Shown here piece after piece: positions 27,299 to 34,539 of a DNA stretch of 64,000 nt. The DNA comes from Chryseolinea soli. GTDB taxonomy: Bacteria > Bacteroidota > Bacteroidia > Cytophagales > Cyclobacteriaceae. The stretch lies in contig NZ_CP032382.1 of NCBI RefSeq assembly GCF_003589925.1, positions 6,014,001-6,078,000 of the forward strand. Reading direction: 5' to 3'. Position numbers and translations under genes: made by a program. The notes beneath the pieces were generated by a model. The model worked only from the letters and a program-made list of their open reading frames with translations, did not search any database and was not told the DNA's origin. Numbering within the stretch: position 1 is the first letter of the stretch; every line of letters starts with the position of its first letter.

Positions 27299-28006
27299 TC
27301 AGAATTTAAGGAAATCGTCCATGCCCAGCACTCCTTTTTTGTCTTTTGCCCACTCGGCCACCATCACGGCGCCCAGGGCAAAACCCTCGCGGGAGTGTGC
27401 GATATGCTTGATCTCGATATCGTCGATGGCAGATTCGTACTTCACCACGTGCGTTCCCGGCACCTGGTCGATGCGGAACGATTCGATGAAGAGGTCACCT
27501 CTGTTGGTGCTTTCCTTGTTCACCCATTTTCGCTTGCGCTCAACGTTCTTCAGCACACCCTCGGCCAGGGTAATAGCCGTGCCACTCGGGGCGTCTCGCT
27601 TTTCGGTGTGGTGCACTTCGTCCATGCGGACGTCATACTGCGGAAAGCCGTTCATGATGCGGGCCAGGAATTCGTTTACCTTAAAGAAGATGTTCACCCC
27701 CAGGCTGTAGTTGGAGGCATAAAAGAAGGTGCCATCCTGCTGTTTGCAAAGGCTCTCCACTTCAGCCCGGCGCTCAAGCCACCCGGTGGTGCCACAAACA
27801 ACCGGAAGCTGCCGTGACAGACATTTGCGAATATTGTCGAACGCCGCATCGGGATGCGAGAATTCGATGGCGACGTCGGCTTTAGTGGTGTCGAATTCGT
27901 GGCGGTTGTCTACATCGATCTTGGCCGCGATCTCGTGGCCACGTTCCAGGGCAATGCGCTCGATGATCTTACCCATTTTCCCATAGCCCAGCAGGATGAT
28001 TTTCAT
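27299..28006 (-). CDS. dapB: 4-hydroxy-tetrahydrodipicolinate reductase
   Basis: 235 residues. NAD(P)-binding loop LLGYGKMGKIIE at residues 4-15 and catalytic motif HHTEKRDAPSGTA (about 131-143) are diagnostic. It carries out the second committed step of diaminopimelate/lysine synthesis, needed for peptidoglycan. Cytoplasmic. It is transcribed toward lepB, as often seen in this phylum. Confidence 0.97.
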   Translation of the reverse strand: MKIILLGYGKMGKIIERIALERGHEIAAKIDVDNRHEFDTTKADVAIEFSHPDAAFDNIRKCLSRQLPVVCGTTGWLERRAEVESLCKQQDGTFFYASNYSLGVNIFFKVNEFLARIMNGFPQYDVRMDEVHHTEKRDAPSGTAITLAEGVLKNVERKRKWVNKESTNRGDLFIESFRIDQVPGTHVVKYESAIDDIEIKHIAHSREGFALGAVMVAEWAKDKKGVLGMDDFLKF

Positions 28007-28027
28007 ACGTTAAAAAATAGATTCAGG

Positions 28028-28058
28028 CAAAAATGCATTTTTTATTGGATTGGGCAAT
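28028..28058 (-). promoter_or_regulatory. Candidate dapB promoter
   Basis: ATTG, 19 bases, CATTTTTG on the minus strand, about 21 bases before the ATG. One mismatch in each box. Confidence 0.4.
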
Positions 28059-28063
28059 CGAAA

Positions 28064-28362
28064 TCAGGAGCCAGGAGCCAGAATTGGGCAATCGGTATTC
28101 AGTAGCCAGTAGTCAGTAGCCAGGAATCAGTTAATCGGTAGGTCTGCGACCTAGAAGTGAGAATTGGGTAGTCGTTGGGGTTCAGATAAGACAAAGAATA
28201 GGCGAGGTGGGAATACTATGGCAAAGTAATACGGAGCTACAAAAGCTGACATCTTGCTACGGAGAAGAATACTTTCAAGAAAAAGGCAATTTCGGCTGGC
28301 TACTGACTACTGGCTACTGGCTACTGAATGCCGAGAAAAAGATTCCGGCTCCTGGCCGCTCC
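28064..28362. repeat. Large compound inverted repeat in the dapB-DUF5683 gap
   Basis: The 361-base gap between dapB and the DUF5683 gene holds no gene. CAGGAGCCAGGAGCCAG lies at 28064-28080, then CAGTAGCCAGTAGTCAGTAG at 28100-28119. Around 28294-28332 the inverse appears (GGCTACTGACTACTGGCTAC, with one extra GGCTACT unit), and GGCTCCTGGCCGCTCC at 28347-28362. The outer and inner arms are nested inverted repeats around a 170-base centre with no other recognisable content. Confidence 0.85.
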
Positions 28363-28367
28363 TTACA

Positions 28368-28967
28368 CTAGAATTTAACCAGTAACGTAACCCCTGACGT
28401 TCGCCCAATCAGGGCATTTTGCTCCACCGACGGGTGCCAAGTGACTTTCAAAGAGGGATTGAGATCAAATTCCTTGAGATGGGCATCGACGAGCGCGTCG
28501 ACCATTTGAAGAATATAGACCCCTCCGGCGATGACGATCATGAAGTCGCGTTGGCGGCGGTATTGGTCTACCACGTTGCGATAGGTGGAGGTGGTGTAGA
28601 CGTCGCCGGGGTAGATTTCGCTGTCGCCATCGTAGCCATGGTCGAGGTTAAAGAAGAGTTTGTTCTTATACTTGATATAGCCTTCCTGATAGAAGTTGAT
28701 GGCGTAACCGAGGGCAATGAAGCCCCCATAGACCAGCGGAAGTTTCCAGTATTTCTTGTTGTAGATCTGTCCAAGGCCCGGGACAACCGCGGCATAGAGC
28801 AAAGCCTTGCGTGGGTTGTAGCGGGCGGCGTAGGTCTTGAGCATCACGGTGTCCTGGCTTTCGACAATAAGGCTATCGCTCTCGTGGTCGACTGCCAAGG
28901 AATCTTGGGCCATAGTTTTGGTGAGGGCCAGGCATGCCAGGACTAGGAGGACGAGGTATTTCTTCAT
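28368..28967 (-). CDS. DUF5683 protein, predicted membrane protein
   Basis: 199 residues. A signal peptide (residues 1-20, ending TMA-QD) is followed by an acidic linker and the DUF5683 core with KALLYAAVVPGLGQIYNKKYWKLPLVYGGFIALGYAINFY, giving two hydrophobic segments. Conserved next to parAB and dapB in Bacteroidota, function unknown. The short gap to parB (21 bases) suggests cotranscription with parAB, while the repeat block downstream separates it from dapB. Confidence 0.85.
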   Translation of the reverse strand: MKKYLVLLVLACLALTKTMAQDSLAVDHESDSLIVESQDTVMLKTYAARYNPRKALLYAAVVPGLGQIYNKKYWKLPLVYGGFIALGYAINFYQEGYIKYKNKLFFNLDHGYDGDSEIYPGDVYTTSTYRNVVDQYRRQRDFMIVIAGGVYILQMVDALVDAHLKEFDLNPSLKVTWHPSVEQNALIGRTSGVTLLVKF

Positions 28968-28988
28968 TTCACGCTTTGGATGCGCAAG

Positions 28989-29939
28989 TTAGGAATACAT
29001 CTTGAGGATGTCCAATATCCGGTTCAGATCCTCCACGGAGAGGAAGGGAATGCGGATATCGCCTTTCTTGCCATCGCTCTTCACAACAACTCGAGTGCCA
29101 AAGTGTGACGACAGGCGGGTCTGGAGCTGCGCTATTTCGCGTGAAGCCGGGGCAGACGCCGCGGATTCGGACGGAGCGGATTTGGTGGAGGTCTTCTGCG
29201 AGAGGTCGCGGACGAGCTCTTCCACCTTGCGCACCGACAGGTCTTCGTTGACGGCCTGCTTGAAGATGTAGAGTTGCTGGTCGGCATTCTCCACATTGAT
29301 GATGGCGCGCGCATGACCCATCGACAGCTTGTTGTCGCGCACGGCGATCTGGATGTCGGGGGGAAGTTTGAGCAGGCGCAGGTAGTTGGTGACGGTGGTG
29401 CGGTTCTTGCCAACGCGCTCGCCGAGCTCTTCCTGTTTCAGGCTACACTCTGTCATCAGCCGCTGATAGCTGAGGGCGATTTCTATGGCGTTGAGGTTTT
29501 CGCGCTGGATGTTTTCGATGAGGGCCATCTCCAGCATTTGCTGGTCGTTGGCCGAGCGGATATAGGCCGGGATGGATTCGAGGCCTGCCAGTTTGGAGGC
29601 CTGAAAGCGACGCTCACCCGAAATCAACTGGTATTGGTGGTCGGACAGGCGTCGTACCGTGATGGGTTGGATGATGCCGTGGACCGTGATGGATTCGGCC
29701 AGTTCCAACAAGGCTTCCTGGTCGAAGTGCGTGCGGGGTTGGAAGGGGTTCACTTCAATCTCCGCCACGGGTATTTCCGTCATGCCGCTGGTGGGGATGG
29801 CCGGTGCTGCCTGGGTGGCGCGCGCTGTTTCGGGCGCTTCCAGGTTCACGGGGATGCTATCGACCTCCAGCCGTTCGTCTGTGGGGCTGTCGCTCAGCAA
29901 AGCGCTTAAGCCCCTTCCTAATGCTTTCTTTTTGCTCAT
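28989..29939 (-). CDS. parB: Chromosome-partitioning protein ParB
   Basis: 316 residues. [17 protein letters not shown] is the typical chromosomal ParB N-terminus. The ParB/CTPase N-domain contains [14 protein letters not shown] and [14 protein letters not shown], followed by HTH (about 190-215) and the C-terminal dimer domain (about 270-316). Binds parS and spreads as a CTP-dependent clamp. Starts in the parA stop (ATGA overlap). Confidence 0.97.
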   Translation of the reverse strand: MSKKKALGRGLSALLSDSPTDERLEVDSIPVNLEAPETARATQAAPAIPTSGMTEIPVAEIEVNPFQPRTHFDQEALLELAESITVHGIIQPITVRRLSDHQYQLISGERRFQASKLAGLESIPAYIRSANDQQMLEMALIENIQRENLNAIEIALSYQRLMTECSLKQEELGERVGKNRTTVTNYLRLLKLPPDIQIAVRDNKLSMGHARAIINVENADQQLYIFKQAVNEDLSVRKVEELVRDLSQKTSTKSAPSESAASAPASREIAQLQTRLSSHFGTRVVVKSDGKKGDIRIPFLSVEDLNRILDILKMYS

Positions 29940-30709
29940 TTCGACATTCCGTTTTTATCCAGCACCTCGTGTGCCAGATTGAGGTAGCTAATGGCTCCTT
30001 TGCTTTCGGCATCGTGAACGATGACGGGCAACCCAAAGCTGGGCGACTCGCTAAGCTTCACGTTGCGAGGGATGATGGTTTTAAACGTCATTTTCGAAAA
30101 ATGTGTTCTCACCTCTTCCACTACCTGGTTGCCCAGGCTGGTACGCGAATCATATAACGTCAATAAGATACCTTCTATTTCAAGCCGCGGGTTCAGGCGC
30201 GTCTGGATGATCTTGATCGTGTTCAGCAACTTGCCCAATCCTTCGAGCGCGAAGTACTCGCACTGTACGGGAATGATGACCGAGTCGGCGGCCGTCAACG
30301 CGTTGATGGTGATGAGACCCAGGGACGGTGAGCAGTCGATGATGATGAAGTCGTATTCATCTTTCACTTTGCCCAGGGCGTCGCGCATCTTTTCCTCGCG
30401 GCGTTCGATGCTGACCATTTCCACCTCGGCACCGACCAGGTCGATGTGGGAGGGAAGCACGTCCAGGAATTTGAGGTCGTTCTTTACGATGGCGTCTTTT
30501 GGATTTACACCATCGACCATACACTCATAAATGCCCTGGCTGATGTCCTTCGGGTTCAGGCCGAGACCTGAAGTTGAATTGGCCTGCGGGTCGGCATCCA
30601 CCAGCAATGTTTTACATTCCAGTACTGCCAGACTTGCCGCGAGATTGATAGCCGAAGTGGTTTTACCGACTCCCCCTTTTTGATTTGCTATCGCAATGAT
30701 TTTTCCCAT
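29936..30709 (-). CDS. parA: Chromosome-partitioning ATPase ParA
   Basis: 257 residues. Deviant Walker [17 protein letters not shown] (9-24), Walker A' region [16 protein letters not shown] and IIDCSPSLG are intact. No N-terminal HTH, so it is the Soj-like chromosomal type. It drives origin segregation with ParB. First gene of the unit; its leader carries a -7 box and a terminator-like hairpin. Confidence 0.97.
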   Translation of the reverse strand: MGKIIAIANQKGGVGKTTSAINLAASLAVLECKTLLVDADPQANSTSGLGLNPKDISQGIYECMVDGVNPKDAIVKNDLKFLDVLPSHIDLVGAEVEMVSIERREEKMRDALGKVKDEYDFIIIDCSPSLGLITINALTAADSVIIPVQCEYFALEGLGKLLNTIKIIQTRLNPRLEIEGILLTLYDSRTSLGNQVVEEVRTHFSKMTFKTIIPRNVKLSESPSFGLPVIVHDAESKGAISYLNLAHEVLDKNGMSK

Positions 30710-30727
30710 TTACTTTTGTTGACGGTT

Positions 30728-30763
30728 TAAAAAATAAAAAATCCGGTCTGAGGGAAAGGCCGG
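30728..30763 (-). terminator. Terminator-like hairpin in the parA leader
   Basis: On the minus strand, CCGGCCT / AGACCGG stem (one mismatch) with a 7-base loop, followed by ATTTTTTATTTTTT. It lies between the predicted parA promoter and the parA ATG, so it could attenuate parAB expression. Confidence 0.5.
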
Positions 30764-30767
30764 GCTG

Positions 30768-30775
30768 CAAATATA
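30768..30775 (-). promoter_or_regulatory. -7 box of parAB
   Basis: TATATTTG on the minus strand, exact match, 58 bases before the parA ATG. No TTTG at the right distance upstream. Confidence 0.45.
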
Positions 30776-30793
30776 TGCGAAAACTCAAGCGAT

Positions 30794-30823
30794 CGTGGAA
30801 CGTCGTGGAACAGGTTATCCACA
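30794..30823 (+). promoter_or_regulatory. CGTGGAAC direct repeats and DnaA box upstream of parAB
   Basis: CGTGGAAC occurs at 30794-30801 and 30804-30811, ten bases apart. CGTGGAACA equals one half of the TGTTCCACGTGGAACA form of parS, but no full palindrome is present. TTATCCACA at 30815-30823 is a perfect DnaA box. Confidence 0.45.
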
Positions 30824-31126
30824 ATCGGTGCACAAATCGTGCGGTTTTTCGGGGATAAAATGGGGGTTTTAGTGTGAGGTGAACTGCGATTCATGTGTAT
30901 AGGGGTCTGGTTATGAGGGTGCTAAGTTTGTTCATCTCTTGCTGACAAAACTTGGCGGGTGCGACGCTGAACCAAGCGCGCTCCAAAGACGCAAGACAAC
31001 GGCGATGGTGGTTTCGCGTCAGTCTTGAACACTAACCTTCGCTTGATGTTCAGCACGGAAACCTGTGCGCAAAACCTGGACATTTCCGTCGAACGCGACT
31101 ATCTTCGTTGGCAACTTTCTCCATGT

Positions 31127-31525
31127 ATGCGCAAAACGCTGACCTACGGTCTGACTCATTTGGCTGTGACGGTGGCTGACCTTGGCCGCACCAAGAACTT
31201 TTATTGCGCGGTGTTTGACATGGAGGTGATGTATGATGATCCCGGGTTTCTTCAGCTCACGACTCCGGGTTGCCATGATATTTTGGTCTTTGAGCCCGGG
31301 CCGGCGAAGAAAGCTGGCTCGGTGGGAGGTATCGCGCATTATGGTTTTCGGTTGCGGGAGGCGGATGAGATGGGGAAGATGCGTGATAAAATTCTTAAGG
31401 CCGGCGGTGTGATTCAGGATGAAGGGGAATTTGTGCCGGGGTCGCCTTATATTTTTTTTAAAGATCCGGATGGGTATGTGGTGGAGGTTTGGTTTGAGAT
31501 GTTGGGTGAGAGGGATGGTGATTAG
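31127..31525 (+). CDS. VOC (glyoxalase-fold) family protein
   Basis: 132 residues from the ATG at 31127; the longer upstream reading is not protein-like. One VOC module: LTHLAVTVADLGRTKNFYCAVFDMEVMYDDP at the start and YIFFKDPDGYVVEVWFE near the end, with His12, His66 region (GGIAHYGF) and Glu near residue 122 as possible metal ligands. Reaction unknown. Divergent from parA with a long upstream region. Confidence 0.85.
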   Translation: MRKTLTYGLTHLAVTVADLGRTKNFYCAVFDMEVMYDDPGFLQLTTPGCHDILVFEPGPAKKAGSVGGIAHYGFRLREADEMGKMRDKILKAGGVIQDEGEFVPGSPYIFFKDPDGYVVEVWFEMLGERDGD

Positions 31526-31613
31526 GCTGACGAAACGGTATGGTGGGAAACTGATGTCTGTTGGCGATGCATCAACAAGGGCGAGGGTGTTGGTGTAGAA
31601 ACGGAAAGGGCGG

Positions 31614-32066
31614 TTACTTGCTTTTGATCGGGCCGGATTGAAGTTGCATGTACTTAGATACGGTATTGTAGCCGTACACGGCACTGTAGGTGTAGCCAGC
31701 GTTGGTTTTGAAATAGACGGTGAGCAACATAAATTTCTTTACGCCCGCCAATCGGGCCTCGAACGAATGCTTGTCGATGATGTCAACCGGTGTCTTGTTG
31801 TCTTAATCACGGCGCTCAAGACCGACGACACCCGAGTAGGTATTGTTCTCCCAGACAATCCATGCCTCCTGGAAGGGAGCACTTTCGCTGGTTGTGGTGC
31901 CGGTTATTTTCACATCGATGGCGATCGTATCGCCCCGTGGGATAACGCTGAGGTTTTCGGCGGTGAGGGATTGCAATTGGGGGAAGAGGTTGTGAGGGGC
32001 TTCATCTTCGGAGGTGCACCCGGTAGCCACAACAAGAAGTGCGAAAAATAAAATGGCCTGTTTCAT
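31614..32066 (-). pseudogene. Small lipoprotein gene interrupted by an in-frame stop
   Basis: From the ATG at 32066, 87 residues read MKQAILFFALLVVATGCTSE (lipoprotein signal, lipobox ATGC) and end at a TAA at 31803-31805. The same frame then continues for 62 protein-like codons (KTPVDIIDKHSFEARLAGVK...) to a stop at 31614-31616. The natural gene would be about 150 codons. A Tyr codon changed to TAA would explain it. The upstream barrel gene, after frame correction, ends on an ATGA overlap with this start, so they were an operon. If the stop is real the product is truncated; sequencing error is an alternative. Confidence 0.7.
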
Positions 32067-33330
32067 AGTCTCTGTTTTAAGCCAAAGGTGGCCACCCATT
32101 CCGTGAGCGTAAAGTTATCGAAAGTTTGGGTATCGATCGAGCCGGCGCGGTAAGTGTTGGCGAGTGTGTAGCCGGGGTTTTTCTGGTATCGGAGATCGAC
32201 AAACAATTCCGTTCGCTCAAGACCTTGAGGTCAAGGCCTACGCCAGTCCAATAGCCCTGTACGAAATTGGAGGTGATCTTGTATTGAAAATTCTCCACCG
32301 GAATGTAACCGTCTCCTTGCGTGCCGTTTTTCCACGTATACATATTTCGACTGAATGTTCCGCTGGGGGTGAGGCCGAGCGTTAAACCGGCGTCGACATA
32401 GAAGCCGACAGTGCTGTGTGTGAAGAAGTATTGCACGCCTACTGGCGCCTTGACGCCCGTGAAAGACGTAGACATTTCATAATATTCCTTTGCGGGATTG
32501 TTGTTGGGATCGTTGAAAATAGAACTATAGACACGGGTGTATTGTCCCTTGAATGCATAGCGATAGTAGTCGACGTCGGCCCGCAATTTCCATTTGTCTA
32601 CACCAAACAAATCAATCGAAAACGTGGCGCCTCCAAAGGCAAAGTTGCCGGGATTTAAATCCACCCCCGAAAAAAATGAGGTTTGAAGTTTTGCCTGCCC
32701 TACGCCGCCGTGAAGGCCTACCTCAATTACATTTTTCCTCGAGGCTTTTTGCAGCGTTGTCGATTTGCAATCGGCATAATCGATGAAACTCTCTTTTAGA
32801 GGCTTAATAACGATCCTGATGGCAAGCGGGGTATAATCTACATCAGAACAGTCCTTGAACATTTCGTGGAGACGGCTGAGATAGAGCTTAGACCGGCGGC
32901 GATATATGTTCCCACTGACTTCCGACCGTTCATTTTTATCGTATAGCTCGCAAATGGTTTTGTCCTTCTCGCCATAGAAATAGTGGCCGCCTCTATAGAG
33001 CGATACGTAACCCTTCAGCAAGACCTTCGCAAGTGATTTATCCTGCTCTGGGCCCTTCAAGTGTCTGGCAACAAAATGCGCTTCATTTAAGAAATTGACT
33101 TCCTCCAAGTCATTAACATTTAGTCTGCGTACAGTTCCGCCGCTTTTGAAACGAATGATACGTGTTGTGTACAAATTTGCCTTGTAGCTGATTTTCCCTG
33201 TGAGTGTGTCACCATCGCTGGTGATTATCGTGCCAGGCCTGAAATCTTGTGCGCCCGCGGAAACAACGGCGAGGAGGAGAACAAGGAAAACGAGAAAGGA
33301 GGTTTTTCTAAAACGTGTAAAGAAGATCAT
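32063..33330 (-). pseudogene. Outer-membrane beta-barrel protein with a frameshift
   Basis: The uninterrupted reading (32077-33330, 417 residues) has a signal peptide (residues 1-27, ending SAGAQ), a soluble N-domain starting DFRPGTIITSDGDTLTGKI, and from about residue 200 alternating barrel-like strands. After GLDLKV near 32221 the sequence turns non-protein-like. Skipping one base gives LERTELFVDLRYQKN, then NFTLTEWVATFGLKQRL, a normal barrel ending, with stop at 32063-32065 overlapping the next gene's ATG. A single-base deletion near 32221 is therefore very likely, either genuine or a sequencing error. Function unknown. Confidence 0.75.
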
Positions 33331-33389
33331 GAATCAAGGAGAGCTATCTAGCAGAATAAGAATAGGTTAACTGTTGCAATGGAGCACAA

Positions 33390-33422
33390 ATAAAGTAATT
33401 CTAAAAGTCAATATTACAAAAA
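33390..33422 (-). promoter_or_regulatory. Candidate promoter of the beta-barrel gene
   Basis: On the minus strand TTTTTG, 19 bases, TACTTTAT, about 60 bases before the ATG at 33330. Perfect -33 and spacing, two mismatches in the -7 box. Confidence 0.4.
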
Positions 33423-33467
33423 TATTGTGTCGCGCTAAGCTTTCAGTTAGAGTTGCTTTTAACAAAC

Positions 33468-33475
33468 TATATTTG
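33468..33475 (+). promoter_or_regulatory. -7 box of the 33496 gene
   Basis: TATATTTG, exact match, 20 bases before the ATG at 33496. It makes the upstream GTG at 33478 an unlikely start, since transcription would begin near 33480. Confidence 0.45.
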
Positions 33476-33495
33476 AAGTGCTTCATCAGGAACCA

Positions 33496-34539
33496 ATGCG
33501 ACATCGAGCGACACGCCGTAGAGATAGGTTTTTCTTTTTGCATTCCTTACTGGCATGTGTTGTCGTTTTTCAATTGGCTTCTTGCAGCCAGCCAAGACCA
33601 TCCGTTTCTTTCTACTATTGGAAAACAGTCTTTGATCTCTCGCCGGAGGAGCACGCCGTGCTAAGCGCCAATAACGTTAAGCGGCTGTATGTGCGTTATT
33701 TTGATGTGGAGCTGTCAGCAGGAAAGGCAACGCCAAGATCGCCGGTCAAATTTGCCAGTAAGCCAGACGGGTGGGAACTCGTGCCAGTGATTTATGTAAA
33801 GAATGAGGTGATGCTATCCAACACGCTGGATATAGCTGACTTGGCGAAAAAAGTAATGACCCTGGTGGGCTCGATCAATGCGCACGAAGGTCTTGCAGCC
33901 GCTTCCGAGATCCAGGTGGATTGCGACTGGTCGCTGGATAGCAAGGAGACCTATTTCAAATTTATTGAAGCGTTAAAAGCTGCCGGTGTCAAGACCATTT
34001 CGGCTACCATAAGGCTGCACCAGGTGAAGTATGTGAAGACTACCGGCATGCCACCGGCGGACCGGGGGGTGTTGATGTTCTATAATATGGGGCATATCGC
34101 TGCCGATTCGTCGAACTCTATTTACGAGCGCGCCACGGCTGCGCGTTATACCCAAAGCCTCCATCAATACCCGCTGAAGCTGGATGTGGCGTTGCCCATT
34201 TTCTCGTGGGGGTTGCACATCCGGGGCAACAAGGTGATCGGTCTTTTAAATAAAGTCGACGACAACGTCTTTCTTCGCGATCCGAACTTCAAAATGAAAG
34301 CGGCGCCATTTTTTGAAGTGACTCACAATGTGCTTAAACTTGACCATTATTTTGAACAGGGCGACCGCATAAAAATTGAGACGGTGACTACGACCGACCT
34401 CAGCGAAATGGCCAGCGACCTGTCGGGAGACCTGCCCGGAAGACCGGGCGAGATCATTTTTTACGACCTGGACAATTTTAATCTGAAACACTACCGTCAT
34501 GAAGACGACTTCTACGAAAAAATTAGCAGCGCTTTTTAG
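33496..34539 (+). CDS. Lipoprotein of unknown function, TIM-barrel-like
   Basis: 347 residues from the ATG at 33496, chosen because the promoter lies just upstream. A basic N-terminus leads into a lipoprotein signal, ACVVVFQLASC, with Cys about residue 30. The mature part alternates beta strands and helices; IQVDCDWSLDSKETYFKFIEALKAAG and VLMFYNMGHIA resemble the strand-loop pieces of a glycosidase-type TIM barrel, but no family or catalytic pair can be named. Its last 41 bases overlap the next gene in another frame, so the two are coupled. Confidence 0.75.
   Translation: MRHRATRRRDRFFFLHSLLACVVVFQLASCSQPRPSVSFYYWKTVFDLSPEEHAVLSANNVKRLYVRYFDVELSAGKATPRSPVKFASKPDGWELVPVIYVKNEVMLSNTLDIADLAKKVMTLVGSINAHEGLAAASEIQVDCDWSLDSKETYFKFIEALKAAGVKTISATIRLHQVKYVKTTGMPPADRGVLMFYNMGHIAADSSNSIYERATAARYTQSLHQYPLKLDVALPIFSWGLHIRGNKVIGLLNKVDDNVFLRDPNFKMKAAPFFEVTHNVLKLDHYFEQGDRIKIETVTTTDLSEMASDLSGDLPGRPGEIIFYDLDNFNLKHYRHEDDFYEKISSAF

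Larger units (their letters stand above)
30710..31126. other. Intergenic region upstream of parA, no gene
   Basis: The 417-base region contains, from the parA side, a terminator-like hairpin (30728-30763), a -7 box (30768-30775), two direct CGTGGAAC repeats (30794-30811), and a perfect DnaA box (30815-30823). The remainder to 31126 shows nothing recognisable; a TAAGTTTG at 30923-30930 is a possible -7 box for the VOC gene, with a long leader. Confidence 0.6.

Noticed and set aside
28064..28362. Repeats resembling a CRISPR array
   Set aside because: Units are short, of irregular spacing and inverted; there are no constant-length spacers and no cas gene.
30794..30812. Full parS site
   Set aside because: Only direct half-sites are present; the inverted TGTTCCAC half is missing, so it is listed as repeats only.
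30815..30823. Chromosome origin next to parAB
   Set aside because: One DnaA box, no cluster and no obvious AT-rich unwinding region; dnaA or dnaN are not in the window.
33478..33495. GTG start of the 33496 lipoprotein gene
   Set aside because: It lies at or before the predicted transcription start, and the ATG gives a normal lipoprotein signal.
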